Below are positions 31,024-39,931 of a stretch of DNA of 64,000 nt, piece after piece. The notes below the pieces were generated by a model, which saw only the letters and a program-made list of their open reading frames with translations, did not search any database and was not told where the DNA came from. Source of the DNA: SLRI01 sp964402505 (GTDB taxonomy: Bacteria; Pseudomonadota; Alphaproteobacteria; Geminicoccales; Geminicoccaceae); the NCBI GenBank assembly GCA_964402505.1, contig CAYOCP010000009.1:86225-150224 (forward strand), written 5' to 3'. Position 1 is the stretch's first letter. Each line of letters begins with the position of its first letter. The position numbers were made by a program, and so were the translations under genes.

Positions 31024-31641
31024 CTATTTGTCCGCGAGGGCCCTCGGCCGCTGCACGACCACGTCGTCGACGATGCCGAACTCCTTCGCTTCCTCGGCGC
31101 TCATGAACGTGTCGCGGTCGAGCTTGGCCTCGATCTCGTCCATCGTCCGCCCGGTGTGCTTCATGTAGATCGCGTTGAGGCGCCGCTTGACGTTGAGAAT
31201 CTCGCGGGCATGGATCTCGATGTCCGCCGCCTGCCCCTGATAGCCGCCTGAGGGCTGGTGGGTCATGACGCGGGCATTGGGCAGGCAGAAGCGCTTGCCC
31301 TTGGCACCGGCAGCCAGCAGCAGCGAGCCCATGCTCGCCGCCTGTCCGATGCACAGCGTCACCACGTCACAGCGAATGTACTGGATCGTGTCGTAGACGG
31401 CGAGGCCGGCGGTGACGAGACCGCCCGGCGAGTTGATGTAGAGCGCCACATCCTTCTCGGGGTTGTCTGCCTCGCAGAACAGCAACTGGGCGCTGATGAG
31501 GCTCGCCATGTGGTCCTCGATCGGCCCCGTCACGAAGATGATGCGCTCCTTCAGCATCCTCGAATAGATATCGTAGGCGCGCTCGCCGCGGCTGGTCTGC
31601 TCGACCACCATCGGCACCAACTGGCTTGTGATCGGGTTCAT
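31024..31641 (-). CDS. clpP: ClpP, proteolytic subunit of Clp protease
   Basis: A 205-residue serine peptidase. The catalytic Ser (~103) lies in IGQAASMGSLLL, His (~128) in ARVMTHQPSGG and the Asp in KLDRDTFMSAEEAKEFG. The N-terminus LVPMVVEQTSRGERAYDIYS is typical. It forms the tetradecameric chamber that works with ClpX and ClpA. It lies 42 bases after tig, so tig-clpP-clpX-lon may be partly co-transcribed. Confidence 0.97.
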   Translation of the reverse strand: MNPITSQLVPMVVEQTSRGERAYDIYSRMLKERIIFVTGPIEDHMASLISAQLLFCEADNPEKDVALYINSPGGLVTAGLAVYDTIQYIRCDVVTLCIGQAASMGSLLLAAGAKGKRFCLPNARVMTHQPSGGYQGQAADIEIHAREILNVKRRLNAIYMKHTGRTMDEIEAKLDRDTFMSAEEAKEFGIVDDVVVQRPRALADK

Positions 31642-31683
31642 GGCTTCACCTGCTGAAAAGGGCGGCGACGCGGAGCGCCGGCG

Positions 31684-33054
31684 TCATGCCGAGGTCGCGT
31701 CCGGCGTCGCCCCCGCCGGCGCCTCGTCGGCATCGGCGTCCGGATCCTTCATGAGCTCCTCGACGGTGACAGGGACCTCGGTCACCTGTGCCAGCTCGAG
31801 CAGGAAATCCACGACCTTGTCCTCGAAGATGGGCGCGCGCAGCTGCTCGAGCGCCGCCGGCGTGTCGCGGAAATACTCGAAAACCTGCTTCTCCTGGCCC
31901 GGATAGCGCCGCGCCTGCTCGATCACGGCCTGCTGCAGCTCGGCACCCTCGACCTTGACCTCATTCTTAATGCCGATGTCGGAAAGCACGAGGCCGAGCC
32001 GGACACGCCGCTCGGCAATGCCCCGGTACTCCGCCCGCAGCTCCTCCTCGGTCTGGCCCATGCTCTCGAACGTGCTCTCCGTCCGCTTCATCTCCTCCTC
32101 GAGCTGCCGCCAGATGGCCTGGAACTCCAGCTCGACCATGCCTTCCGGCACGACGAAACGACAGCGCTCGGCCAGATCGTCGAGGAGCGCACGCTTCACC
32201 TTGCTCCGGCCGATGCCCTTGTAGTCCTCGGCGAGCCGCGCCCCGACCCTGGCCTTCAGGTCGTCGAGGCTCTCCATGCCGAGATCCTTCGCGAAATCGT
32301 CATCGACCACGACCGGTGCGGCTGCCTTGACCTCGCGAATGGTCACCTCGAACTGCGCGGTCTTGCCCCGCAGATCCTCGCGGCCGTAATCCTCAGGGAA
32401 CGTCGCCTCGATCGTCGTCGTGGCGCCGGCCTCCTTGCCGATGAGACCCGTCTCGAAGCCCGGGATCATGCTGCTGCTGCCGATGACAAGCTCGAAGCCC
32501 TCGGCGCTGCCCCCCTCGAACGGCTCGCCGTCGATCGACCCGCGGAAATCCAGCGTGACCTGGTCACCATCGGCGATCGGACGCGGCTCGCTCAAGGGCT
32601 CGAAGCGGCGCCTTGCCTGGGCAAGGTTCTCGATCGCCTTGGCGACGCGCTCCTCGTCGACCTCGACCACCTCCCGGGTCAGGCTGATCGCCTTCACGTC
32701 GACCTCGGGCACTTCCGGCAGCACCTCGAGGTCGAGCTTGAACTCCAGGTCGGCGCCGTCGTCGAAGCTGGTCACCTCGATCTTCGGACGCAAGGCGGGC
32801 TTCAGCTTGTGATCCTCGATCGCCCGTCTCGAGCCCTCGTCGACGGTCTGCTCCAGCACCTCGCCCATCACCGAGCGGCCATACTGCTTCTTGAGCAGCG
32901 TCAGCGGCGCCTTGCCCGGGCGAAAGCCGGGAATGCGCACGGTCTTCGCCAGCTTCTTCAGCCTCTCGTCGACCTTGCCCTGGATCTCGCTCGCCGCAAC
33001 GACGACCTTGTACTCACGCTTGAGACCATCGGCCGCAACTTCGGTAACCTGCAT
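31684..33054 (-). CDS. tig: Trigger factor, ribosome-associated chaperone and prolyl isomerase
   Basis: A 456-residue protein starting MQVTEVAADGLKREYKVVV at ATG 33054. The ribosome-binding signature GFRPGKAP lies near residue 43. The FKBP-like domain follows (GDQVTLDFRGSIDGEPFEGG, IPGFETGLIGKEAGATTTIE), then the long helical arm domain. It binds nascent chains at the ribosome exit. The frame stays open upstream through the tRNA, but that extension is not coding. The Glu/Asp/Ala-rich C-terminus is common. Confidence 0.97.
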   Translation of the reverse strand: MQVTEVAADGLKREYKVVVAASEIQGKVDERLKKLAKTVRIPGFRPGKAPLTLLKKQYGRSVMGEVLEQTVDEGSRRAIEDHKLKPALRPKIEVTSFDDGADLEFKLDLEVLPEVPEVDVKAISLTREVVEVDEERVAKAIENLAQARRRFEPLSEPRPIADGDQVTLDFRGSIDGEPFEGGSAEGFELVIGSSSMIPGFETGLIGKEAGATTTIEATFPEDYGREDLRGKTAQFEVTIREVKAAAPVVVDDDFAKDLGMESLDDLKARVGARLAEDYKGIGRSKVKRALLDDLAERCRFVVPEGMVELEFQAIWRQLEEEMKRTESTFESMGQTEEELRAEYRGIAERRVRLGLVLSDIGIKNEVKVEGAELQQAVIEQARRYPGQEKQVFEYFRDTPAALEQLRAPIFEDKVVDFLLELAQVTEVPVTVEELMKDPDADADEAPAGATPDATSA

Positions 33055-33169
33055 CGTCCTCGCTCTCGCTCGATCGTACCCGTCAACATCACCGGCGGAC
33101 CCGCCGACCACTTCGGGCCGACCACTCCAAAACGGCGTCTTCCGCTCATTCGCTCGCCTGGGATCGCTT

Positions 33170-33254
33170 TGGTGCGGGCGGAGGGACTCGAACCCCCACG
33201 GCTCGCGCCACAGGAACCTAAATCCTGCGTGTCTACCAGTTCCACCACGCCCGC
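33170..33254 (-). tRNA. tRNA-Leu (anticodon UAG)
   Basis: On the minus strand, GCGGGCG at the 5' end pairs with CGCCCGC followed by encoded ACCA. The anticodon stem CAGGA/TCCTG holds the loop TTTAGGT with anticodon TAG. A long variable arm (TGGCGCGAGCCGT) and a GGGGG-TTCGAGT-CCCTC T-arm complete a class II leucine tRNA. The gene lies 115 bases upstream of tig and divergent from guaA. Confidence 0.95.
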
Positions 33255-33383
33255 GCGGCCTCGGCGCAGCACGACCGAGGCGCCCGCATCGCCGCCGAGT
33301 GGCACGGGCATATAGCACAAGCCCGTCCGGCGCCAACAGTGTTGCCACTGGAGTGCCGCCGCCCTTTCGGCTAAGCGGGCGGC

Positions 33384-34928
33384 ATGCACGAGCGCGTCCT
33401 GATCCTCGATTTCGGCTCCCAGTTCACCCAGCTCATCGCCCGACGGCTGCGCGAGCTGCGGATCTACTGCGAGATCCATCCCTGCACCCTCACCTCCGAG
33501 GAGGTTCGCGCCCTCGCGCCGATGGCCGTCATCCTCTCGGGCGGGCCGGCATCGACCACGGAGACCACGAGCCCCCGCGCACCGGCCGCGGTCTTCGAGC
33601 TGGGCGTTCCGGTCCTCGGCATCTGCTATGGCGAGCAGATCATGTGCGCCCAGCTCGGCGGCAGCGTCGAGCTCGGCACGACCCGCGAGTTCGGCCGGGC
33701 GGAGCTGACGCTCGACAGGCCATCGCCCCTCTTCGCCGGGGTGATGGACGTTGGCGGGCGGACATCGGTCTGGATGAGCCATGGCGACAAGGTCGTTGCC
33801 CTGCCGCCGGGCTTCCAGCCCCTTGCCAGCAGCCAGGGCTCGCCTTTCGCCGCCATCGCCGACGAGCGGCGGCGCTTCTACGGTGTCCAGTTTCATCCGG
33901 AAGTGGTCCACACGTCCATCGGCCAGGCCCTGCTCGCCAATTTCTGCCGCTCGATCGCAGGTCTCGGAGGCGACTGGTCGATGGCGGCCTACCGGCACGA
34001 GGCCATCCACCGGATTCGCGCGCAAGTAGGGCGGGGCCGCGTCGTCTGCGGGCTCTCCGGCGGCGTCGATTCGGCGGTCACGGCGCTTCTCGTGCACGAG
34101 GCGGTGGGCGATCAGCTCACCTGCGTCCTCGTCGACACGGGGCTCCTGCGCAAGAACGAGGCGATTGAGGTCGTCGAGCTCTTCCGCGGCCATTTCAACA
34201 TCCCGCTCGTCCACGTCGATGCCGGCCGCACGTTCCTCGCGGCACTCGCAGGCGTCGCCGACCCTGAGACGAAGCGAAAGACGATCGGCCGGACCTTCAT
34301 CGACGTCTTCGAGGCCGAGGCGGCCAAGCTCGGCGGTGCGGACTTTCTGGCCCAGGGCACGCTCTATCCGGACGTGATCGAGAGCGTGTCCTTCAAGGGT
34401 CCGAGCGTGACGATCAAGTCGCATCACAATGTCGGCGGCCTGCCCGAGCGGATGCGCATGAAGCTGGTCGAGCCCCTGCGCGAGCTCTTCAAGGACGAGG
34501 TCCGCGATCTCGGTCGCGAGCTCGGCCTCTCCGCCGCTTTCGTCGGCCGCCATCCGTTCCCCGGCCCGGGGCTCGCCGTGCGCATCCTGGGCGAGGTCTC
34601 CGGCGACCGCGTGCGGGTGCTGCAGGAGGCGGATGCGATCTTTCTCGACGAGATCCGGCGTGGCGGGCTCTACGACGCCATCTGGCAGGCCTTCGCGGTG
34701 CTGCTCCCGGTCCGCACCGTCGGTGTGATGGGCGACGGGCGCACCTATGAGTGGGTCGCAGCCCTCCGCGCGGTCACCTCGACCGACGGCATGACCGCCG
34801 ACGTCTACCCGTTCGAGGCCGGCTTCCTCGGTCGCGTCGCAACCCGGATCGTGAACGAGGTGAAGGGAATCAACCGGGTCACCTACGACATCACCAGCAA
34901 GCCGCCCGGCACCATCGAGTGGGAATGA
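33384..34928 (+). CDS. guaA: GMP synthase (glutamine-hydrolysing)
   Basis: A 514-residue two-domain enzyme that converts XMP to GMP with ATP and glutamine. The class I amidotransferase domain has Cys81 in LGICYGEQ and His171/Glu173 in VQFHPEVVHT. The ATP-pyrophosphatase domain has SGGVDS at 225-230. The dimerisation domain contains HHNVGGLPERM, FPGPGLAVRI and the C-terminal KPPGTIEWE. Full length and intact. It converges on thpR with a 40-base gap. Confidence 0.97.
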   Translation: MHERVLILDFGSQFTQLIARRLRELRIYCEIHPCTLTSEEVRALAPMAVILSGGPASTTETTSPRAPAAVFELGVPVLGICYGEQIMCAQLGGSVELGTTREFGRAELTLDRPSPLFAGVMDVGGRTSVWMSHGDKVVALPPGFQPLASSQGSPFAAIADERRRFYGVQFHPEVVHTSIGQALLANFCRSIAGLGGDWSMAAYRHEAIHRIRAQVGRGRVVCGLSGGVDSAVTALLVHEAVGDQLTCVLVDTGLLRKNEAIEVVELFRGHFNIPLVHVDAGRTFLAALAGVADPETKRKTIGRTFIDVFEAEAAKLGGADFLAQGTLYPDVIESVSFKGPSVTIKSHHNVGGLPERMRMKLVEPLRELFKDEVRDLGRELGLSAAFVGRHPFPGPGLAVRILGEVSGDRVRVLQEADAIFLDEIRRGGLYDAIWQAFAVLLPVRTVGVMGDGRTYEWVAALRAVTSTDGMTADVYPFEAGFLGRVATRIVNEVKGINRVTYDITSKPPGTIEWE

Positions 34929-34968
34929 GGAGCAGCGGCCGGCCCGGGCGGGCTCCAGGGCGGACCGA

Positions 34969-35529
34969 TCAGCCTCGCTCCATGATGCCGGCGACGAAGT
35001 CGTACTCGGCCTCCAGGACGTGCTCGGCACCGTCGTGGCGCAGATGCGAGGCGTAGAGGGCGAAACGGTCGACCGGAAAGGGCGGCAGACGAACGAGGGA
35101 GTGGCTCCGCAGGTAGGCGGCGAGGCGCGCCGGCGGCGGCGGTTGGCGAAAACGGGCCAGCGTCACGTGAGGCTGGAACTTGCGGCGCTCCGGCGCGATG
35201 CCGGCCTCGCGAACGCAATGCTCGACCCGGCGCCGCAGGCGCTCCAGCTCCGCATTGGGCACGACGCCGACCCATAGCTGCCTGAGGGCGCCGCGTGGCG
35301 GGAACTGGCCGAGCCCCGCAAGCTCGAGCTCGAACGGCGGCAGCGCGATTCCGGCCAGCAATTGCCCGAGCTCGTAGAAGGTGCTGTGGTCGACCTCGCC
35401 GACGAAGCGGATGGTGAGATGGAAATCGTCGAGGGCCGTCCAGCGCGCGTCCGGCAAGCCGACGCACAAACGGTCGAGCGCTTCCGCGATCTCCTCCGGC
35501 ATGGCAAGCGCCACGAACAGTCTGGGCAT
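34969..35529 (-). CDS. thpR: RNA 2',3'-cyclic phosphodiesterase (2H family)
   Basis: A 186-residue 2H phosphoesterase with both HxTx motifs, HLTI at 37-40 and HVTL at 121-124, in the expected context (DDFHLTIRFVGEV and FQPHVTLARF). N-terminal MPRLFVALAMP is typical. The family opens 2',3'-cyclic phosphates or forms 2',5' RNA links in vitro; its cellular role is unclear. Confidence 0.92.
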   Translation of the reverse strand: MPRLFVALAMPEEIAEALDRLCVGLPDARWTALDDFHLTIRFVGEVDHSTFYELGQLLAGIALPPFELELAGLGQFPPRGALRQLWVGVVPNAELERLRRRVEHCVREAGIAPERRKFQPHVTLARFRQPPPPARLAAYLRSHSLVRLPPFPVDRFALYASHLRHDGAEHVLEAEYDFVAGIMERG

Positions 35530-35726
35530 CGCCCTTCTCCACCTGCAGTTCTACCGGCGCCCGCGCGCCGGGCCCATCGCCTCTCGCCCAGGGGATCGAG
35601 GCCGACGGGGCGGGGCTTGCAAAGCGCGAGCCTGCTGCGTAGTTTTCGCGCTCCCCGGGACCCGGCGCCTCGTTCGAGCAGCCTGCTCGCGGCCGACCGA
35701 CCACGCAACCGAATGGATGGGCGATC

Positions 35727-36416
35727 TTGGAGTCTGACGGCTTTATCCGGGAGGTGGACGAGGAGCTCCAGCGCGAGCGCGCCGCCCGGCTCTGGCAGCG
35801 CTACGGCACGATCATCATCGCTGGTGCCGTGATAGTGATCGCGGCAACGGCGGGCAAGGTCGGGTGGGACGCCTGGCAGCGTCACCGGATGGCGGAGGAG
35901 GCGGCCGCCTTCGCGGCGGCGGAAGCCACCTTCAGGGACGATTTGCCGGAAGCAGCCGATCGGTTCGCGGCGCTGGCCGATGATCTGGATGGCGACGTCG
36001 CCGCGATCGCGCGGCTGCGCGAGGCGCAGGCCTGGCTGGCGAACGACCGGGACGATGCGGCTCTCGCCAGCCTCGAGGCGGTGGCCTCGACGACCGGCAT
36101 CGACCCGATCCTGCGCGATGTCGCGGCGGTGGCCGCGGCGGAGCATCGCTTCGACGCCACCAGCCTCGCCGAGCTGCGCGACTCGCTCGAGCCGCAGCAC
36201 GCCGAGGAGGCCGCCTTCCGCTTTTCCGCCCGCGAGCTTCTGGCCCTGGCGGCGCTCGAGGCGGGCGAGCGGGACGAGGCGCTCGACGCGCTGCGCAAGC
36301 TCGCCAATGACGGGACGGCACCCGGGCCGATCCGGCAGCGGGCGGGCGAGCTGCTCGCTGCCCTGGGCGCGCCGCTCGAGGAGCCCACAGCGCCGGCGAC
36401 CGACGAGGCTTCATGA
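35727..36416 (+). CDS. Membrane-anchored TPR protein (YfgM/TPR_21 type)
   Basis: A 229-residue protein with a TTG start at 35727, short cytoplasmic N-terminus (MESDGFIREVDEELQRERAA), one membrane segment at about 27-45 (IIIAGAVIVIAATAG) and a periplasmic helical repeat region of Ala-rich TPR-like pairs. YfgM-like proteins assist outer-membrane protein traffic and sit before bamB in many genomes. No in-frame ATG gives the conserved EVDEELQ start, hence TTG. It overlaps bamB as ATGA. Confidence 0.8.
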   Translation: MESDGFIREVDEELQRERAARLWQRYGTIIIAGAVIVIAATAGKVGWDAWQRHRMAEEAAAFAAAEATFRDDLPEAADRFAALADDLDGDVAAIARLREAQAWLANDRDDAALASLEAVASTTGIDPILRDVAAVAAAEHRFDATSLAELRDSLEPQHAEEAAFRFSARELLALAALEAGERDEALDALRKLANDGTAPGPIRQRAGELLAALGAPLEEPTAPATDEAS

Positions 36417-37750
36417 CAAAAGCGCGTTTCCTTACGGCCCGCCTGGGGCCGGCGCTGCTCGTCTCCATGCTGCTCGCCGGCTGCAGCGGCTGGCTCGGCG
36501 AGGTGGACGAGGCGCCGCTGCCCGGCAACCGCGTCTCGATCATGCTGCTCAATGACGGCATCGCCGCCGATCCGCGCGTCGCCAATCTGACGATCGTCCT
36601 GCCCCAGCCGGAGCGCAACGAGAGCTGGGTGACCGCGGGCGGCAATGCCATGCACGCGATGCACCACCTCTATCTCGGCGACGACGTGAAGCTCGCCTGG
36701 CGCGCCGGCATCGGCGCCGGGAGCGGCGGCGGCAGCCAGCTGCTGGCGGCGCCGGTCGTCGGCGACGGGCGCGTGTTCGCGGCCGACAGCCAGGGCCAGA
36801 TCACGGCGCTGGCGAGCGACACCGGCAAGCGCCTCTGGCAGGAGACGCCGGAGGGCATGGATTCGAGCGATCGCCTGCGGTCGGGCGGCCTCGCCTACGG
36901 CAACGCGCGCCTCTACGTGACCACCGCCGGCGGCGCGGTCGTGGCCCTCTCGGCCGCGGACGGCAGCGAGCTCTGGCGGCAGCAGCTGCTCTCGCCGATC
37001 CGCACGGCGCCGACCCCCTATGGCGGCCTCTTGCTGGTGACGACCAGCGCCAACGAGCTCTTCGCGCTCGACGCGACGACCGGCAGCCTGCTCTGGCAGC
37101 ATGCCGGGTTCTTCGAGCAGGCCGCCATCCTGGGCGGTGCCGCACCCGCCGCCGACGGGGCCACCGCGGTCGCCGCCTACTCCTCGGGCGAGGTCTTCGC
37201 CCTCAACCTCGCCGACGGCCGGCCGATCTGGTCCGACACGGTCATGCGCCCGCGCCGCACGCTGGCCATCGGCGCCATCAGCGACATCACCGGCAGCCCG
37301 GTGATCGACCAGGGCCGCGTGCTGGTCGCCGGCAATGGCGGCGAGATGGGCTCCTTCGACATCGCCACCGGTGCACGCACCTGGAATCTCGACGTGACGT
37401 CGAGACAAACGCCCTGGGTGGCCGGCGACTACATCTATCTCCTGACCGACCGCAACGAGGTGGTCTGTCTCGTCCGGCAGCGCGGCCTCGTGCGCTGGGT
37501 CAGCCCGCTCGAGCGGCTGCGCGACCCGGACGACCCGGAATCGACGCGCATCTTCTGGGCGGGCCCGGTGCTCGCCGGCGACCGGCTCATCCTCGCGGGC
37601 TCGACCGGCGAAGCGGTCACGCTCTCGCCCTATACGGGCGAGATCCTCGGCCGGCTCCCGCTGTCCGGTGCGGTGTCGTTGCCACCGGCCGTCGCCGACG
37701 GCACACTCTACTTCCTGACCAACGAGGGAGAGCTCCTCGCCTATCGGTGA
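36413..37750 (+). CDS. bamB: Outer membrane assembly lipoprotein BamB
   Basis: A 445-residue beta-propeller lipoprotein. The lipobox LLAGC puts the lipidated Cys at about 24. Repeating blades carry the PQQ-like motif (GQITALASDTGKRLWQ, GAVVALSAADGSELWRQ, NELFALDATTGSLLWQ, EVFALNLADGRPIW). It is part of the Bam complex that folds outer-membrane barrels. It is translationally coupled to the TPR protein and followed 46 bases later by der, a conserved order. Confidence 0.93.
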   Translation: MTKARFLTARLGPALLVSMLLAGCSGWLGEVDEAPLPGNRVSIMLLNDGIAADPRVANLTIVLPQPERNESWVTAGGNAMHAMHHLYLGDDVKLAWRAGIGAGSGGGSQLLAAPVVGDGRVFAADSQGQITALASDTGKRLWQETPEGMDSSDRLRSGGLAYGNARLYVTTAGGAVVALSAADGSELWRQQLLSPIRTAPTPYGGLLLVTTSANELFALDATTGSLLWQHAGFFEQAAILGGAAPAADGATAVAAYSSGEVFALNLADGRPIWSDTVMRPRRTLAIGAISDITGSPVIDQGRVLVAGNGGEMGSFDIATGARTWNLDVTSRQTPWVAGDYIYLLTDRNEVVCLVRQRGLVRWVSPLERLRDPDDPESTRIFWAGPVLAGDRLILAGSTGEAVTLSPYTGEILGRLPLSGAVSLPPAVADGTLYFLTNEGELLAYR

Positions 37751-37796
37751 GCTCGCCCGATGATCCCTTCCCTGCGGGCGCCGAGGGCGGGCCGTC

Positions 37797-39194
37797 ATGC
37801 GCCAGACCATCGCCATCATCGGCCGGCCGAATGTCGGCAAGTCGACGCTGTTCAACCGCCTGACCGGCAGCCGGCGGGCGCTGGTGCACGATACGCCGGG
37901 GGTGACACGCGACCGGCTCGAGGCGCCGGCCCGGCTGCTCGATCTGGCGTTCACGGTCGTCGACACGGCCGGGCTCGAGCCCGGCATGCGCCAGCAGCTC
38001 TCGGATCGCCTGCTCGCCCAGACCCTGCGGGGCCTCGAGCGCGCCGAGCTCGGCCTCTTCGTGATCGACGCCCGGGCCGGCATCACGCCGCTCGACGAGG
38101 AGATCGCGGCACTGCTGCGCCGGCAGGAGAAGCCGGTGATCGTCGTCGCCAACAAGTGCGAGGCCAGAGCCGGCGAGGCGGAGGCGCAGGGCGGCTGGAG
38201 CCTCGGCCTGGGCGAGCCCGTGCCGGTCTCGGCCGAGCACGGGCTCGGCCTCGAGCGCCTCGCGGACGCCATACGCGCCCGCCTGCCGGAGGCCGCGATC
38301 CCCCCGGGCGAAGGGCCCGACGAAACCATGGGGGCTCGCGCGGAAGGGGAAGAGGCGGCCGATGACGGTCCGATCAGCCTCGCCATCATCGGCCGGCCCA
38401 ATGTCGGCAAGTCGTCGCTCGTCAACCGCCTGCTCGAGGACGAGCGCCAGCTCACCGGGCCCGAGCCGGGGCTGACCCGCGACGCCGTCGCCATCGACTG
38501 GCAGTGGCAGGGCCGCGCCATCCGGCTGCTCGACACGGCCGGGCTCAGACGCAAGGCGCGCATCAGCGACGCGCTCGAGCGGCTGACCGCCTCGGCGAGC
38601 CTCAAGGCGATCCGCGGCTGCCGGGTCGCCGTCCTGCTGGTCGACGCGACCGAGCCGCTCGAGCGGCAGGAGCTGGTGCTCGCCAACCGGGTGCTCGACG
38701 AGGGCCGGGCCCTGGTGGTCGCCGCCAACAAGTGGGACCTCGTGCCGTCGCCCGAGGATGCGGCGCGGGCGATCCGCCAGCGCCTGGCGCTGAAGCTGCC
38801 GCAGGTGCGGCAGGTGCGGCTGGTCACGCTTTCGGCGCTGCGCGGGAGGGGCGTGGCCAACCTGATGCGGACGGTGATCGAGACGCACGATCGCTGGTCG
38901 ACGCGGATCCCGACCGGCAGGCTGAACCGCTGGCTGGCCGAGGCGCTCGCCCGCCACCCGCCGCCGATGGCGCAGAACCGCCGGATCCGGATCCGCTACG
39001 CCACCCAGGTGAGCACGCGGCCGCCGACCATCGCCCTCTTCGCCAACAAGCCCGAGAGCGAGCTGCCGGCCGCCTACCGGCGCTATCTCGAGGCCGCCTT
39101 CGTCGAGGCCTTCGACCTCGCAGGCGTGACGGTCAGTATGGTGATCCGGCAGGGTGCCAACCCGTTCCACGACGCCGCCGGCAAGGCACGCTGA
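37797..39194 (+). CDS. der: Ribosome biogenesis GTPase Der (EngA)
   Basis: A 465-residue protein with two consecutive GTPase domains and a C-terminal KH-like domain. G1 motifs are GRPNVGKST near residue 9 and GRPNVGKSS near residue 201. G3 is DTAGLEPG / DTAGLRRK and G4 is NKCE / NKWD. The KH-like end contains MAQNRRIRIRYATQ and AYRRYLE. It is needed for 50S subunit maturation. The NKCE in the first G4 is a mild departure from NKXD. Confidence 0.95.
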   Translation: MRQTIAIIGRPNVGKSTLFNRLTGSRRALVHDTPGVTRDRLEAPARLLDLAFTVVDTAGLEPGMRQQLSDRLLAQTLRGLERAELGLFVIDARAGITPLDEEIAALLRRQEKPVIVVANKCEARAGEAEAQGGWSLGLGEPVPVSAEHGLGLERLADAIRARLPEAAIPPGEGPDETMGARAEGEEAADDGPISLAIIGRPNVGKSSLVNRLLEDERQLTGPEPGLTRDAVAIDWQWQGRAIRLLDTAGLRRKARISDALERLTASASLKAIRGCRVAVLLVDATEPLERQELVLANRVLDEGRALVVAANKWDLVPSPEDAARAIRQRLALKLPQVRQVRLVTLSALRGRGVANLMRTVIETHDRWSTRIPTGRLNRWLAEALARHPPPMAQNRRIRIRYATQVSTRPPTIALFANKPESELPAAYRRYLEAAFVEAFDLAGVTVSMVIRQGANPFHDAAGKAR

Positions 39195-39424
39195 GCCGGT
39201 CCTTCCGTCGCCCGCCGCGCGGGACCCGGCGCATGCGACGCGACCCCTCCCTCGCCCTCCATCCGAGCCGGCATTCTAGCCGCGCCCCGCCGGAAGTGCA
39301 ATGACTATCTTCCTGTCCTCGACCCGTGGCGGATGGCGGGTTCGAACGGCACAGGGGTGCCGGGGCAACCGGCGGGCCGGCCGAAGGCGGCGGAATCGCC
39401 GGCGGCGCAAGGCTGAAAAGGCTC

Positions 39425-39520
39425 CGGGTTCGTTTGCCGGAGCCCGGGTTCGTTCGTCGATCCGAGGGCAAAATCGACGATTTTTCGGGTTCGCTCGTCG
39501 CAACCCCGGGTTCGATCGCT
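39425..39520 (+). repeat. Phased CGGGTTCG repeat array
   Basis: Four copies of a 14-base unit CGGGTTCGTTCGTC (last bases variable) start at 39425, 39445, 39486 and 39507. The spacings of 20, 41 and 21 are close to multiples of two helical turns, with one position skipped. All copies face the same side and strand. They precede the palindrome array and could be binding sites of a second protein. Confidence 0.55.
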
Positions 39521-39527
39521 CGCCAAT

Positions 39528-39669
39528 GATGCACGAGATGCAACATTTGTCATAATGAGGTTGCATCTCCCGCAACAACCCGAGCCTCGTGTTGCATGAG
39601 ATGCAACATCCCGAGGCCGCATGTTGCATCTCGTGCAACATCCCGACCCCCGCTGTCGCATCCGATGCA
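39528..39669. repeat. Array of five palindromic sites spaced three helical turns apart
   Basis: Palindromic units related to TGTTGCATGAGATGCAACA start near 39528, 39559, 39590, 39622 and 39654. The steps are 31, 31, 32 and 32 bases, or about three turns of B-DNA. The third (39590-39608) is a perfect eight-base-arm palindrome, the fourth (39622-39640) has seven-base arms, and the outer ones are degenerate. The centre alternates GAG and CTC. The array looks like tandem operators and lies 260 bases before the AT-hook gene. Confidence 0.75.
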
Positions 39670-39800
39670 CCCGTCCAGCCCGGCGACCCGCCCCCCGCCG
39701 GGCGCCGCGGCGGCCTTTTTCGGCCATTTCGCCACCGCTGGAAGGAAAAAGGACCGGAGGGGTGCGGGGAGGCGCCGCCTTCCCGCGTTCTTCCGGCAGG

Positions 39801-39837
39801 CCGGGGAAGACGATCTTCCCCGGACCCCGACGTTTTT
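39801..39837 (+). terminator. Terminator hairpin, copy A
   Basis: CCGGGGAAGA-CGA-TCTTCCCCGG has ten-base arms and a three-base loop, followed after ACCCCGACG by five T. It is nearly identical to copy B at 40317. It would end transcription entering the AT-hook gene from upstream. Confidence 0.75.
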
Positions 39838-39870
39838 CGTCTCCGGCGGGCGGGCAGGCAGAGAAAAAAC

Positions 39871-39899
39871 TTGATTTAAGGATTTTATTCCGCTATCGA
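39871..39899 (+). promoter_or_regulatory. Candidate promoter of the AT-hook gene
   Basis: TTGATT at 39871-39876, a 17-base AT-rich spacer and TATCGA at 39894-39899 lie between terminator A and the gene start. The -35 and -10 each match the sigma-70 consensus at four or so positions. The strong drop in GC here supports a promoter, but the exact elements are a guess. Confidence 0.35.
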
Positions 39900-39931
39900 G
39901 CCGCCGACAGACATCATTTCGGGAGAGGGTG

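Noticed and set aside
33055..33348. N-terminal extension of trigger factor
   Set aside because: The extension would be translated from the tRNA-Leu gene. The family start is at 33054.
35882..38860. Very long minus-strand open frame opposite the TPR, bamB and der genes
   Set aside because: The plus strand encodes recognised, intact proteins. The antisense frame is open only because of high GC and has Arg/Ala-rich composition without motifs.
39528..39669. CRISPR array
   Set aside because: Units are palindromes of about 19 bases separated by only 11-13 bases, degenerate at both ends, with no cas genes. It looks like tandem operators instead.
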